Shown: in pieces, positions 44,285 through 52,986 of the stretch
Position numbering within the stretch: position 1 is the first letter of the stretch
How the letters are laid out: every line of letters begins with the position of its first letter
Translations under genes and position numbers: made by a program
The notes under the pieces: model-generated
What the model was told of the DNA's origin: nothing
Seen by the model: the letters and a program-made list of their open reading frames with translations, nothing else
Databases searched by the model: none
Origin: an uncultured Gemmataceae bacterium
GTDB lineage: Bacteria; Planctomycetota; Planctomycetia; Gemmatales; Gemmataceae
Reading direction: 5' to 3'
Assembly (NCBI GenBank): GCA_937923405.1
Contig: CALDUY010000006.1
Location: 93,086-157,085, forward strand
DNA length: 64,000 nt

Positions 44285-45619
44285 TCACTTCTTGTTTGAT
44301 CGTGGCACGATTGGCTTGGTGATGATCACACTACGGGCGATGGCCTCGGCCTCGCGACGCAGCTCGGCGAGTTGGCTGTCCTGGCTGAGTCGGGCCGCGA
44401 TGGTCGCGCCGCCGCCCTGCTGCGCGGTGACGTAGTAATCCATCCACAACTTCTGCCCCGCCAATTCCGCCTCAATGGCGAAGCCATCCAGCGGCGGCCG
44501 CTCGCGAATCCGTCGGGGAGTGTAGGTCTGCTTGACCTTCGCCTTTTGCTGGACTAACCAGGTGCGCGATTCGTCGAGAAAAGCGTTGGCCGTTGGCATG
44601 TTCGCCGGGGGATCGACCGTGATGAGCAGCCCTTGGCCGTCTTTCGTCGCCAGAGCCACCTGCATCCCCATGACCTGAGCAACGTACCAGCGTCTGTGGA
44701 ACAGAAACTTCACGCCCAACTCAGCGTTGTCGTAAAGCATTCGCGTGTTCTGGTCGTCTGGCTCCAGTTTGACCCCCCGAAGGGCAGCGTCTTCAATTTG
44801 GGGCGAAGTCGTCTGTAGACTGCGCGTCAGCGCCAGACGCCCATCAATCTTTCCCGCCTCGTTGCCCGACTCGTCGAGCAACAGCGTAGTGCCGGTCAGG
44901 GCCAACTCGGCTAGAAATCGACCATCTAGATCGAACGAACAGTAGCCCTGTAACTTGTGACGAACCGGGCCGTCCTCTCCGATGCCGTCGAGCGTGCCGG
45001 AAAACTGAATTCGCGCCAGGCGTCGACGATTTTGCTCGACGATGCTGTCGAATTTGCAAGCCAACGCTCCACTATCGATCTTTTCCAGGTCGGTTAACTC
45101 CTTGGCGGCAGAGGGGGGGGCGGTCCAGGTGTCGCCTTCGCGGACCGGCTGGCTGGGCAGCAACCCCAGCAGTGCCGGCACGAACACATCGGTCCGCACG
45201 GCGTCGATCTCGCCCCAGGTGAGCGGACCATCCGGCGAGAACGGTACCTCGGTATGGCCCTTGCGCAGAATCACCAGGCGACGAACTCCGTTGCGCAGGG
45301 ACAGTTCCTGCGGTTGTCCTGCCAGGGTACGACGAAAGTGCATCCGTTCGCAATGCCGTAGCGTTTTGCTGACCGCGCCGTTGCTGTCGACGCGGAGTAC
45401 GCGCTCGTCGTAGTCGATGAGACTGGAGCCTTCGACTTGCACCCGAGTCGAAGTCTTACCTTTGGCAGACGGCGGCGTCAAACTGCCGGTGATGTCCACT
45501 CGCATGCGGACGTTATACTTCGTATCTACCGTGATACGTTCGCTTAGAGTATACGGTTGCCCGGAAGTCACGCCGACGAGCAGTCCCACGGCGAAAACGG
45601 CCAAGCTCTGCGTCTTCAT
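44285..45619 (-). CDS. Secreted protein of unknown function
   Basis: A 444-residue protein with a signal peptide (MKTQSLAVFAVGLLVGVTSG). The body is beta-rich, with a first half of repeated charged strands (RVQVEGSSLIDYDERVLRV, GDTWTAPP) and a second half resembling a PsbP/DUF1795-like domain: a NAELGVKFLFHRRWYV segment near residue 315 and a DESRTWLVQQ helix. This second match is weak. No catalytic motif is seen. ATG at 45619 is fixed by GGAGG 7 bases upstream; the frame is open for 99 codons further but that part is not protein-like. It is the first gene before a long non-coding gap. Confidence 0.62.
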   Translation of the reverse strand: MKTQSLAVFAVGLLVGVTSGQPYTLSERITVDTKYNVRMRVDITGSLTPPSAKGKTSTRVQVEGSSLIDYDERVLRVDSNGAVSKTLRHCERMHFRRTLAGQPQELSLRNGVRRLVILRKGHTEVPFSPDGPLTWGEIDAVRTDVFVPALLGLLPSQPVREGDTWTAPPSAAKELTDLEKIDSGALACKFDSIVEQNRRRLARIQFSGTLDGIGEDGPVRHKLQGYCSFDLDGRFLAELALTGTTLLLDESGNEAGKIDGRLALTRSLQTTSPQIEDAALRGVKLEPDDQNTRMLYDNAELGVKFLFHRRWYVAQVMGMQVALATKDGQGLLITVDPPANMPTANAFLDESRTWLVQQKAKVKQTYTPRRIRERPPLDGFAIEAELAGQKLWMDYYVTAQQGGGATIAARLSQDSQLAELRREAEAIARSVIITKPIVPRSNKK

Positions 45620-46414
45620 GCGACAGCCTCCGTCCTGAACCCCGAGTTCGCCTCCGCTGGATTCTACCCTCGCTAAGAGGTTCGCGACGGAAGAGTGAAG
45701 AGCACTTTGGTGAAAAAATTGGACGAAAATCGAGAAAATGTTCGCTCTGTAACAGATAGGTGGCGTACACTGAGAAACTCGACTCGCGATGGACCCCAAT
45801 CGAGCAAATTTGAACAGCCGATCACGTTCACTGTTGCGTCCGGCAGTCACCCTGCCAGATTGTGAGAGGAGCGGTTCGACTGATTTCCCGCTCGAATTCT
45901 CCCGAAGCAGAAGCAAAGTAACAAGTTATAAAAAAAGTATGAAAAGAAACGAAGACAAAAGCGTCTAGAAAAGAGACCTGGCGCGCGACTTGCACAGAAA
46001 ATCTTGGTCTCGAAAGCGTGCCGCTTCCAAGATGGAAGGTGCTTCTACGAAGTACACGACAGAGACGTGGCAGGCGTATACGGAAGTCGAACGAAGACCA
46101 ATCTTTCCTGCGAGTGTTCTACCTTAGCCTGTCCGTTGAGTCTAGTGGAAATCGAGGACGCCTAGAGAGGGCCAGTTGGGAGCAAAGACGACTCAACCGA
46201 GAAAAAAGTACAGAACCTTTGCTCGGAGGTCGGCATCTAGTGTAGGGACTCTTCAGTTGAAGGTCTCATCGACCCAGCTAGCCGGAGGAATGCAATGTAA
46301 CTCATCACCAACGTGCGGAACCGAGAACCGATCGCCGGAAGAATCGCTCGAAAACGCACGGAGAGACTCAACAGGGATACCGGCTGGCGAGCTGGTCAGT
46401 GAAGGAGAGCGGCT
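45620..46414. other. 795-base non-coding region upstream of the sigma factor gene
   Basis: The longest gene-free stretch in the window, purine-rich on the plus strand and locally AT-rich (around 45915-45970). It must hold divergent promoters for the secreted protein and sigma factor genes. Small open frames between 46018 and 46442 lack recognisable features. A long 5' leader with regulatory structure is possible. Confidence 0.45.
46402..46408 (+). promoter_or_regulatory. Shine-Dalgarno site supporting a GTG start
   Basis: AAGGAGA 6 bases before GTG 46415. The only nearby in-frame ATG (46427) is four codons later and has no such site. Confidence 0.65.
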
Positions 46415-48100
46415 GTGGCAACGTTCATGCATTCAGCCCTGAAAGAGTTGACGGACCAACAGGTACGGTTCGCGCCCCCTGCGCGACGAGCCGAACAACT
46501 GGCTCGCGCTCAGAAGTTACTCGGCGAACTGGATCCGGCCAAGGCCTACCCGTATCAGTTTATCTGCTACCGGATCACCGAGTTCCGCCCCGAGTCGTAC
46601 CCCGACCTGCTCATTCCGGGGCAGGAAGTTCTCCACGACCTTGGTCTTCTGATCGAGGCTCTGGGGGGCGTGGTGCCAAGCGTCGAGCCGACCGACGACC
46701 TAGTCACGCTAGATCAGCTGGCGAGCCAACTGAATGTTTCGACACGAACCATCCGACGCTGGCGCAAACTTGGCCTGGTCGGACGTCGTATTCTGCGAGG
46801 AGGCAAACGCCAGGTCGTGTATCAGCGCGAAGTGATCGACCGGTTTCTCGCCTCCCATGAGCAGCGCGTCGAGCGAGGCAGTAAGTTCTCGCAGATGTCG
46901 GATGAGGAACGCGAGTCGATCCTACGCTGGGCTAGACGAATGTCGCGGGTCTGCGGCAGCACGCTCACGGAAGTCAGCCGACGTATCGCCCGTCGGCTGG
47001 GACGGTCGGTCGAGGCGATTCGCTACACGATTCGCAACTTCGATAAGAACCATCCCGACCAGGCGATGTTCCCGAGGTTAAGCGGACCTCTGGATCCTAA
47101 AATAAAGGAATCGATCTTTAGCTCTTACCGTCGAGGGATAAACGTGGATACACTCGCCAAAACTTATCAGCGCACGCGGACTTCGGTCTATCGTGCGATC
47201 AACGAGGTGCGAGCGCGGCACCTGCTGGCGCAGCCCCTCGACTATATCTACCATCCCGACTTTGACAAGCCGGAGATGGAGGCGGTCATCCTCGCGCCGA
47301 TGCCCAATCACGAGGAATATCAAGCTAAGAAGCGCAGCATGAAGGCTCCGCGCGACGTGCCGCCGGAACTGGCCGCTTGCTACGAGTATCCGTTGCTGGA
47401 TGCTAAACAGGAAGCCCATCTGTTCCGTCAGATGAACTTCCTCAAGTACAAGGCCAGCAAGTTGCGCGATCAGCTGCACCTACAGAACGACGAAATCGAT
47501 CCGTCGCGGATCAAAACCGCGACCCTGGATCAGATCGAGGCGCTGCAAGAGCAGGCCAACGCTGTTAAGGAGATCTTGATCAACGCCAACATGCGGTTGG
47601 TGGTCAACATCGCCAAGCGGCATGCCGGCCAGACGGACAACTTCTTCGAGTTGCTCTCCGATGGCAATATGTCGCTGATCCGGGCCGTCGAGAAGTTCGA
47701 CTATGGTCGGGGCTTCAAGTTCTCCACCTACGCCAGCTGGGCGATCATGAAGAACTTTGCCCGGACCATTCCCGACGAACTGCATCGACGGGAGCGTTTT
47801 GTCACCGGACATGACGAGGTCTTCGAGATCGCCCCGGACACACGAACCGATGAGTACGAACAGGTTGCCAGCAAGGATCGAGCGACCTACTCGGTCAACC
47901 GCATGCTGGAGTATCTCGAACCGCGCGAGCGGGAGATCATCCGCATGCGTGCCGGTCTCGATAGCCACGCCAAGGGCATGACGCTGGAAGAGATCGGCCA
48001 ACAGTTCGGCATCACCAAGGAGCGTGTGCGTCAGCTGAACGCTCGGGCGATGAAGAAGTTGCGGACCCTCGCCGAGAAGCACGACTTCGACGCGATGTAA
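46415..48100 (+). CDS. Sigma-70 family factor with added helix-turn-helix domains
   Basis: A 561-residue RNA polymerase sigma factor of unusual build. Residues about 97-150 form a MerR-like HTH (TLDQLASQLNVSTRTIRRWRKLGLV). Residues about 165-205 may form another helical DNA-binding segment, and about 228-268 a second HTH (NVDTLAKTYQRTRTSVYRAI). Sigma region 2 lies near 388-470 (NANMRLVVNIAKRHAG, LLSDGNMSLIRAVEKFDYGRGFKFSTYASWAI) and region 4 near 498-555 (LEPREREIIRMRAGL, LEEIGQQFGITKERVRQL). Regions 1.1 and a full region 3 are not evident. It is therefore a planctomycete-type alternative sigma rather than the housekeeping one. A strong hairpin follows the gene. Confidence 0.88.
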   Translation: MATFMHSALKELTDQQVRFAPPARRAEQLARAQKLLGELDPAKAYPYQFICYRITEFRPESYPDLLIPGQEVLHDLGLLIEALGGVVPSVEPTDDLVTLDQLASQLNVSTRTIRRWRKLGLVGRRILRGGKRQVVYQREVIDRFLASHEQRVERGSKFSQMSDEERESILRWARRMSRVCGSTLTEVSRRIARRLGRSVEAIRYTIRNFDKNHPDQAMFPRLSGPLDPKIKESIFSSYRRGINVDTLAKTYQRTRTSVYRAINEVRARHLLAQPLDYIYHPDFDKPEMEAVILAPMPNHEEYQAKKRSMKAPRDVPPELAACYEYPLLDAKQEAHLFRQMNFLKYKASKLRDQLHLQNDEIDPSRIKTATLDQIEALQEQANAVKEILINANMRLVVNIAKRHAGQTDNFFELLSDGNMSLIRAVEKFDYGRGFKFSTYASWAIMKNFARTIPDELHRRERFVTGHDEVFEIAPDTRTDEYEQVASKDRATYSVNRMLEYLEPREREIIRMRAGLDSHAKGMTLEEIGQQFGITKERVRQLNARAMKKLRTLAEKHDFDAM

Positions 48101-48130
48101 GTTAGGCAACCCCGCTCACAACCTCTCCTA

Positions 48131-48167
48131 CGGCCTCTCTCGCGACCCCAAACTCCGAGAGAGGCCG
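48131..48167 (+). terminator. Strong hairpin after the sigma factor gene
   Basis: Perfect 12-base arms CGGCCTCTCTCG (48131-48142) and CGAGAGAGGCCG (48156-48167) with a 13-base loop, 30 bases after the stop. Only a weak T-rich tail follows, so it could be a terminator or an mRNA-end stabiliser. Confidence 0.6.
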
Positions 48168-48247
48168 CTTGCGTTTGCGGACGAATCGGCATACTCTAGC
48201 TAAGAACAATCGCTTCTGCCCCATCGACTTAGGTTAGGGGTCATCCC

Positions 48248-50791
48248 GTGAGTACCTCGCCTGACCAGTTCGAGTTCGACCACTCTGCGGACTCTGGGTC
48301 CAACACCGATCCTTCGCGATTGCTGTCGCCAGAGGAGACCGGCGATGCTGGCATACCTACTCCCCCGCCCTATGACCCCGACGCGACGCTGCTTTCCCAT
48401 CAAACGACGAGCCTACAGTCGTTCGGCAAGTTCCGCCTGGTCAAACTCATCGCCCAGGGAGGTATGGGAGCCGTGCATCGCGCTCAGGAGTTGGCTCCTG
48501 ACAGTCACACCGGCGAGTTCAAAGTCGTCCGCACAGTAGCCCTGAAACGTATTCTCCGCGAACGTGTCCAATCTCCGGAGGCCATTGAACGCTTTCTCCG
48601 CGAGATCAAATCGGCCAAGAAGCTCGATCATCCCGGCATCGTTCCGGTCTACGAATCTGGCACGGTCAACGGCGAACACTACTTCACCATGCCCTTCGTG
48701 ACCGGCGGCAACCTGCAACAGTACGTCTCGCCAGACCCGGCCAAACGTCTGACGATCCGACAGGCGGTTCGCCTGATTGCTAGCGTCGCCGAGGCTGTGC
48801 AGTATGCCCATGATCAAGGAATCATCCATCGCGACATCAAGCCGCAGAATATTGTTTTGCAACCCAACACCGCTTCGTCGGGCGAGGTAGAGGCCGGTCA
48901 TTCTCGGCTGAACGTGACGGCCCGTTTGACGGACTTCGGCCTGGCCCGGGTCGTCGCCGAGGAAAGCAGTCTTTCTCTTTCTCAAAAGGGGGAAGCGATG
49001 GGGACGCCCGGCTACATGCCGCCTGAGCAGGCGACTGGCGATCTCGACGCGATTGGCTGGCATTCCGACGTTTACAGCCTCGGTGCGGTACTGTATGCCC
49101 TGGTCACAGGCAAGGCTCCTTTTCCGCTCGCTCCGACCAACGCTGTACTGGAGATCCTGCGACAGGTCACGCAACTGGATGCGCATCGTCCGCGCGAGAT
49201 CAATCCCGAGGTGCCCGCCGAACTCGAAGATGTTATCCTCAAGTGTCTGGAGAAGGAGCCACATCGCCGCTATCGTACCGCGCGGGAACTGGCCGAGGCC
49301 CTCGACGACGTACTCAACCAGCGCTCGCGCATTCGCCACACCGAACGCCGTTCCAGCTGGCTGGCACGCACGCGCTATCGCCTCTTTCGCTCCATCCGCC
49401 AGCACCCTTTACGAGCGGCCTACCTGATCGGCAGTTTGCTGCTCATCCTTGGGTTGGGCAGTTCACTGACCCTGATGACCCTGCAAGCCTCACGTCAACG
49501 CCGTACCCAACAGGCCCAGTTACTGGCTCAGGCCATCGACATGGCCAAGCAAGCGGCCAAGGAGGAGCGCGCTGGCCAACGCGATCAGGCGATCGGCTCG
49601 TATCGTTTGGCGGTGGAACGCTATCACGAGTTGTTCGAGAAATGGCCTGCGATGCGGGACGACGTTGGGCTTCAGCTGGATCTGGCCAATCTCTTTCTCC
49701 GTCGCGGTGCGTTGTTGGCTCAGGATGAGAAGTGGAAGGACTCCGAAGAGGCGTTCCGCAGTGGCGAGAAAATTCTTCGAGCGTTGCAGACTGACGGCTT
49801 CATCGATCGCGTTCGCCGACGCCAACTCGGGGAGACCTACCATGGCCTGGGCACACTGTTTAACGCTCAGAAAAGACGAGAAGAGAGCCTTGACTTCTAC
49901 CAACGAGCGCTGAAACTGCGACAATCGCTCGTTCAGGAGGTTGCCGACGATCTGGACTACCAGCGCGACTTGGCTCGGAACTACGGCTTCATGGGCGATG
50001 TGCTTCTCGAACTTTGCAGGCTGCCCGAGGCCAAGAACGCCTACGACGAAGCCGCTCGTCTCCGCGAGGCGATCGTGCAGCAGTTGGCCAACGATCCAGA
50101 CCGGCTACTCGAAGCCTCGTGTCAGCGTGCCCGCGACTTCGCCAATCTGGCCGCCTTTCATGAGCGCATGGGCCAGTTCGACCAGATGCTGCAACAGAGT
50201 CTTCAACGAGTGAAATACTATCGCCGTAGTCCGCCGTTCTCCGACGACCAGCCGTTGCAGGGGGAGTTTCTCACCGATCGCACCAATGCTCGAACGGTGG
50301 CCGCCGATTACCTGGTCGATCTGCAACATCATCCGCTCGACGAAGCGTTAGTGCTTTTGGATCTGGCCGAGCAAGAACTAAGGATATTGCCGAGAGAAAA
50401 TAGTGATGTACTCTCGGGGTTGGCCTTCGTCGCTTTGGTGCGGGGCAAGGCCTTGGTCCATCGCAACAAGTCGGCGGCATTGTCGTCGCTACGCACTGCC
50501 GAGAAACGCCTCAACGAGTTGCCAAAAGAGCGACAAGCCTCGTTCGAGTCCCAATATCGGCTAGCGGTGCTGAACGCCTGGATGGGCAAGCTCAAAGACA
50601 ACCCTGTCAAGTATGGCCAGGCGTTGGCTTACTTGGAGACGGCGATTCGGCAAGGCTACAACAACCTCCCTCAGATTGAGCGCGAGCGCGGCTTCGCCGA
50701 ACTGCGTAGCGACGCCAAGATGAAACAGTCGTACCAACAGTTAGTGGAGAGGTTGCAAGGAGCCGCTGCCGTCCGTCAGATTCCGGAGTAA
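48248..50791 (+). CDS. Hanks-type Ser/Thr kinase with TPR-like C-terminal region
   Basis: An 847-residue single-pass membrane kinase. The N-terminal 50 residues are acidic and Ser/Pro-rich and contain PDATLL, resembling the D-x-T motifs of the large kinase at 39.9 kb. The kinase domain (about 58-345) is intact: IAQGGMGAVHRA, VALKRI, HRDIKPQNIVL near 194, TDFGLAR near 228, with PPE replacing APE in GTPGYMPPEQ. About ten extra residues lie between strands 2 and 3 (PDSHTGEFKV). A membrane helix lies near 390-410. The outer 430 residues are TPR-like helical repeats (ETYHGLGTLFNAQKRREES and similar). The start is GTG at 48248 with AGGGG upstream. A small membrane ORF begins 7 bases after its stop. 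Confidence 0.85.
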   Translation: MSTSPDQFEFDHSADSGSNTDPSRLLSPEETGDAGIPTPPPYDPDATLLSHQTTSLQSFGKFRLVKLIAQGGMGAVHRAQELAPDSHTGEFKVVRTVALKRILRERVQSPEAIERFLREIKSAKKLDHPGIVPVYESGTVNGEHYFTMPFVTGGNLQQYVSPDPAKRLTIRQAVRLIASVAEAVQYAHDQGIIHRDIKPQNIVLQPNTASSGEVEAGHSRLNVTARLTDFGLARVVAEESSLSLSQKGEAMGTPGYMPPEQATGDLDAIGWHSDVYSLGAVLYALVTGKAPFPLAPTNAVLEILRQVTQLDAHRPREINPEVPAELEDVILKCLEKEPHRRYRTARELAEALDDVLNQRSRIRHTERRSSWLARTRYRLFRSIRQHPLRAAYLIGSLLLILGLGSSLTLMTLQASRQRRTQQAQLLAQAIDMAKQAAKEERAGQRDQAIGSYRLAVERYHELFEKWPAMRDDVGLQLDLANLFLRRGALLAQDEKWKDSEEAFRSGEKILRALQTDGFIDRVRRRQLGETYHGLGTLFNAQKRREESLDFYQRALKLRQSLVQEVADDLDYQRDLARNYGFMGDVLLELCRLPEAKNAYDEAARLREAIVQQLANDPDRLLEASCQRARDFANLAAFHERMGQFDQMLQQSLQRVKYYRRSPPFSDDQPLQGEFLTDRTNARTVAADYLVDLQHHPLDEALVLLDLAEQELRILPRENSDVLSGLAFVALVRGKALVHRNKSAALSSLRTAEKRLNELPKERQASFESQYRLAVLNAWMGKLKDNPVKYGQALAYLETAIRQGYNNLPQIERERGFAELRSDAKMKQSYQQLVERLQGAAAVRQIPE

Positions 50792-50798
50792 GCCTGCG

Positions 50799-51140
50799 AT
50801 GCCTTTGCTCGCACCCGAACGAAAACCGCGATTGGCCCCCTCTCCCCTAACCCCTCTCCCCAATGAGGAGAGGGGGACAGAAGTACCCCTCTCCCGTGGG
50901 AGAGAGGGTTTAATAAGCGTACCCCTCTCCCGTGGGGGAGAGGGGTTAGGGGAGAGGGGGAACGATCCAGAGAAACCTGCAACCATCGCACGCTTGCTTG
51001 GTATCGCCTGGCTTCTCTTGCTCGGTGTATTGATCTTCAGTCACGGCTGCCATGCCGGCGATCACGACGACGAACTGTCTCTTCCTGGACCATCCGAGCA
51101 ACAGCTGCGAAGCGCGTCACGACCGCCAACGCCTCGTTGA
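50799..51140 (+). CDS. Small membrane ORF carrying an embedded palindromic repeat
   Basis: A possible 113-residue protein starting 7 bases after the kinase stop. Residues 13-54 are encoded by the palindromic repeat at 50836-50960 and read as a low-complexity Pro/Arg/Gly/Glu stretch of the type often seen when such repeats are translated. After it comes a plausible membrane helix (ATIARLLGIAWLLLLGVLIFSHGCHAG), with a lipobox-like GC, and a short polar tail. Either a real small membrane protein has received a repeat in frame, or only the C-terminal half is a gene with a TTG start. Unrecognised. Confidence 0.4.
   Translation: MPLLAPERKPRLAPSPLTPLPNEERGTEVPLSRGREGLISVPLSRGGEGLGERGNDPEKPATIARLLGIAWLLLLGVLIFSHGCHAGDHDDELSLPGPSEQQLRSASRPPTPR
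50836..50960. repeat. Palindromic repeat with perfect 26-bp arms
   Basis: Arms at 50836-50861 and 50935-50960 are perfect inverted copies built from CCCCTCTCCC units. Inside, an 18-base direct repeat occurs at 50883-50900 and 50919-50936. It is of the C/T-rich dispersed type common in some bacterial genomes; a related short fragment occurs at 24641-24667. Confidence 0.85.
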
Positions 51141-51195
51141 CTAGGCGGCTTAGTCCTGCTTGACCGGGATCGTTCGGTCATGTTCCCTTTCCGCG

Positions 51196-51612
51196 TCAGC
51201 GACGCACTCCTGGGCCAGGTAGCTCGATATAGTTGGTCTTAATTATCCGATTATCCTTGCCCACTAAAACGATGTGCGGCGTGTGTCGTCGAGCATCAGC
51301 ATCGTCGAGTTGCGTGTAGGTGGCGATGATGATGATGTCGCCGACGTGGGCCAGATGGGCGGCGGCTCCGTTGGAGCAGATGACCCCGGAGCCAGCCTCT
51401 CCTTCCATCGCGTAGGTGCGGAATCGTGTGCCGCGGGTCACGTTCCAGACGTGAACCTCTTCCCATTGCAGAATGTCCGCCGCCCGCATCAGGTCACGAT
51501 CCATCGTCAAGCTGCCCTCGTAGTGCAGCTCGGCATGCGTGACGGTGGCGCGATGCAGTTTCGCCTTGAGCATCGAACGGCGATGAACAATAGGATGTCG
51601 ATCGGCGGTCAT
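51196..51612 (-). CDS. panD: Aspartate 1-decarboxylase
   Basis: A 138-residue pyruvoyl enzyme making beta-alanine from aspartate for pantothenate and CoA synthesis. The core [21 protein letters not shown] matches PanD, and the Gly33-Ser34 bond is the expected self-cleavage site that forms the pyruvoyl group. [19 protein letters not shown] follows near residue 82. Two starts are possible; the longer one (51612) has GGAG about 10 bases upstream, while the family-like Met at residue 14 has none, so the longer start is kept. It follows the DUF1634 gene by 145 bases on the same strand; whether it is part of that operon is open. Confidence 0.93.
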   Translation of the reverse strand: MTADRHPIVHRRSMLKAKLHRATVTHAELHYEGSLTMDRDLMRAADILQWEEVHVWNVTRGTRFRTYAMEGEAGSGVICSNGAAAHLAHVGDIIIIATYTQLDDADARRHTPHIVLVGKDNRIIKTNYIELPGPGVRR

Positions 51613-51757
51613 CCCTGGTCTCCATTGGCGAAAGCGAACCCAGCACTATTCTACGTCGAGCGAGCGATTCGCCGAGCCGCAGGTCTCTTCACCGAGTCGA
51701 GGTGCATCAACTGGAGGAACAGCCTCTATTGCGGAGATGGAAACGCTCTGTTAGCCA

Positions 51758-52150
51758 TTACCTACCAATGGGGGCGAAGAAGCCAATCGACAGCACTGTC
51801 AGCACCAGTAGTGAGAGCAGGACGTAGATCCAATCTCGGCGACGGGCGAAGGCCAAAACCGTGTAGGCCACGCGCAGCACTGGGGTAGCCAACAGCACTA
51901 ATAAGCCCAACTGGATGATCGATCGTCCGCGTCCTTGGCTGGCCCCGGCGAGGATGCTCCAGGGGTGGGAATACTCTTCTGGCTGCGGGGTGAACTGCCG
52001 ACGACTCGGCATCTCTTCCGCACCATGCCGTACCAGGTAGACACTGCCGCCAATCAGCAGGACCAAAGCGGACAGCAGCACGCCCCAGCCAAGAAGCAGA
52101 GATACCCGAGCGAGAATATCGTTTTCATCGGTTGGAGTCGGCGGATTCAT
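51758..52150 (-). CDS. DUF1634 family membrane protein
   Basis: A 130-residue membrane protein with three helices (WGVLLSALVLLIGGSVYLV, GLLVLLATPVLRVAYTVLAFA, IYVLLSLLVLTVLSIGFF). DUF1634 proteins are commonly encoded next to TauE/SafE transporters, as here, where the start overlaps the transporter stop in an ATGA. They are thought to assist the transporter, but the role is unproven. Confidence 0.85.
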   Translation of the reverse strand: MNPPTPTDENDILARVSLLLGWGVLLSALVLLIGGSVYLVRHGAEEMPSRRQFTPQPEEYSHPWSILAGASQGRGRSIIQLGLLVLLATPVLRVAYTVLAFARRRDWIYVLLSLLVLTVLSIGFFAPIGR

Positions 52151-52986
52151 GGGTGCAGCCCTTTCCAAATCATCTTAGCCGCCAGGATCAGCACCACGAG
52201 GCTAAACAGCCGTCGTAGAGTTGTAGTGCTAAGGCGAGCCAATAGCCTGGCTCCAAACTGCGAGCCGAGCAGCACGCCCAGAACCACGGGAAAGGCCAAC
52301 GCCGGGTCGATGTACCCGCGCGTCAGATACACTCCCACGGAGGCAGCGGCCGTAACTCCGATCATTAGGTTGCTCGTTGTCGTGGACACCTTAAAGGGAA
52401 TCCGCATGCCTTGATCGAGAGCGAGTACCTTGAATGCCCCAGAGCCGATGCCCAACAGTCCCGACAGCACGCCGGAGAGGAACATCAACACCAGGCCCAA
52501 TGGCACACGCTGGACGTGATAGCCGCGCGCATCGCCCTGGGGTCCTGGGAAACTGCCCGGCAGACGTAGGCAGACAGCGATCGGATCGGACCGACTAGGG
52601 CGATCCTTCTCGGTGCGTACCTTCCGCGCCAGCACTGCCGAGATCAGCAGCACCACTCCGAAGATCAGGGCCAGATACTCCGAAGGAACAATCGACAAAG
52701 CCACCAAGGCAGCGCCAAGAATCGCGCCGGTCGTGGTCGCCGTCTCCAGCAGCATGGCCAAGCGCAAGTTGGCCAACCCATCACGGACGTAGGAGGCGGC
52801 TGCTCCCGACGAGGTGGCGATGACGGCGACCAGTGAAACGCCAATCGCATAGGGCATGTCGATGCCGAAGAAGACCACGAGCATCGGCACGAGGATGACT
52901 CCGCCGCCTAGTCCGGTCAGTGCGCCAAGGAAGCCGGCCAGTAAAGAACCAAGGGTCACGAGTATCGTGAAACCCAGTACGTTCAT
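52147..52986 (-). CDS. TauE/SafE-family anion exporter
   Basis: A 279-residue inner-membrane transporter of the TauE/SafE (DUF81) family, known members of which export sulfite or sulfoacetate or other small organic anions. About eight hydrophobic helices are visible, with the family motif GALTGLGGGVILVP near residue 21 and its second copy SGLLGIGSGAFKVLAL near 180. A polar loop of about 35 residues (RTEKDRPSRSDP) splits the two halves. Its start overlaps the Rieske oxygenase stop (ATGA) and its stop overlaps the DUF1634 start. The substrate probably relates to the oxygenase product or to sulfite, but this is inference. Confidence 0.9.
   Translation of the reverse strand: MNVLGFTILVTLGSLLAGFLGALTGLGGGVILVPMLVVFFGIDMPYAIGVSLVAVIATSSGAAASYVRDGLANLRLAMLLETATTTGAILGAALVALSIVPSEYLALIFGVVLLISAVLARKVRTEKDRPSRSDPIAVCLRLPGSFPGPQGDARGYHVQRVPLGLVLMFLSGVLSGLLGIGSGAFKVLALDQGMRIPFKVSTTTSNLMIGVTAAASVGVYLTRGYIDPALAFPVVLGVLLGSQFGARLLARLSTTTLRRLFSLVVLILAAKMIWKGLHP

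Noticed and set aside
46018..46442. Two small open frames upstream of the sigma factor
   Set aside because: No recognisable protein features or good start sites, and the second overlaps the sigma gene start.
50836..50960. CRISPR array
   Set aside because: The repeated units are C/T-rich inverted arms and two direct copies without regular spacers; no cas genes.
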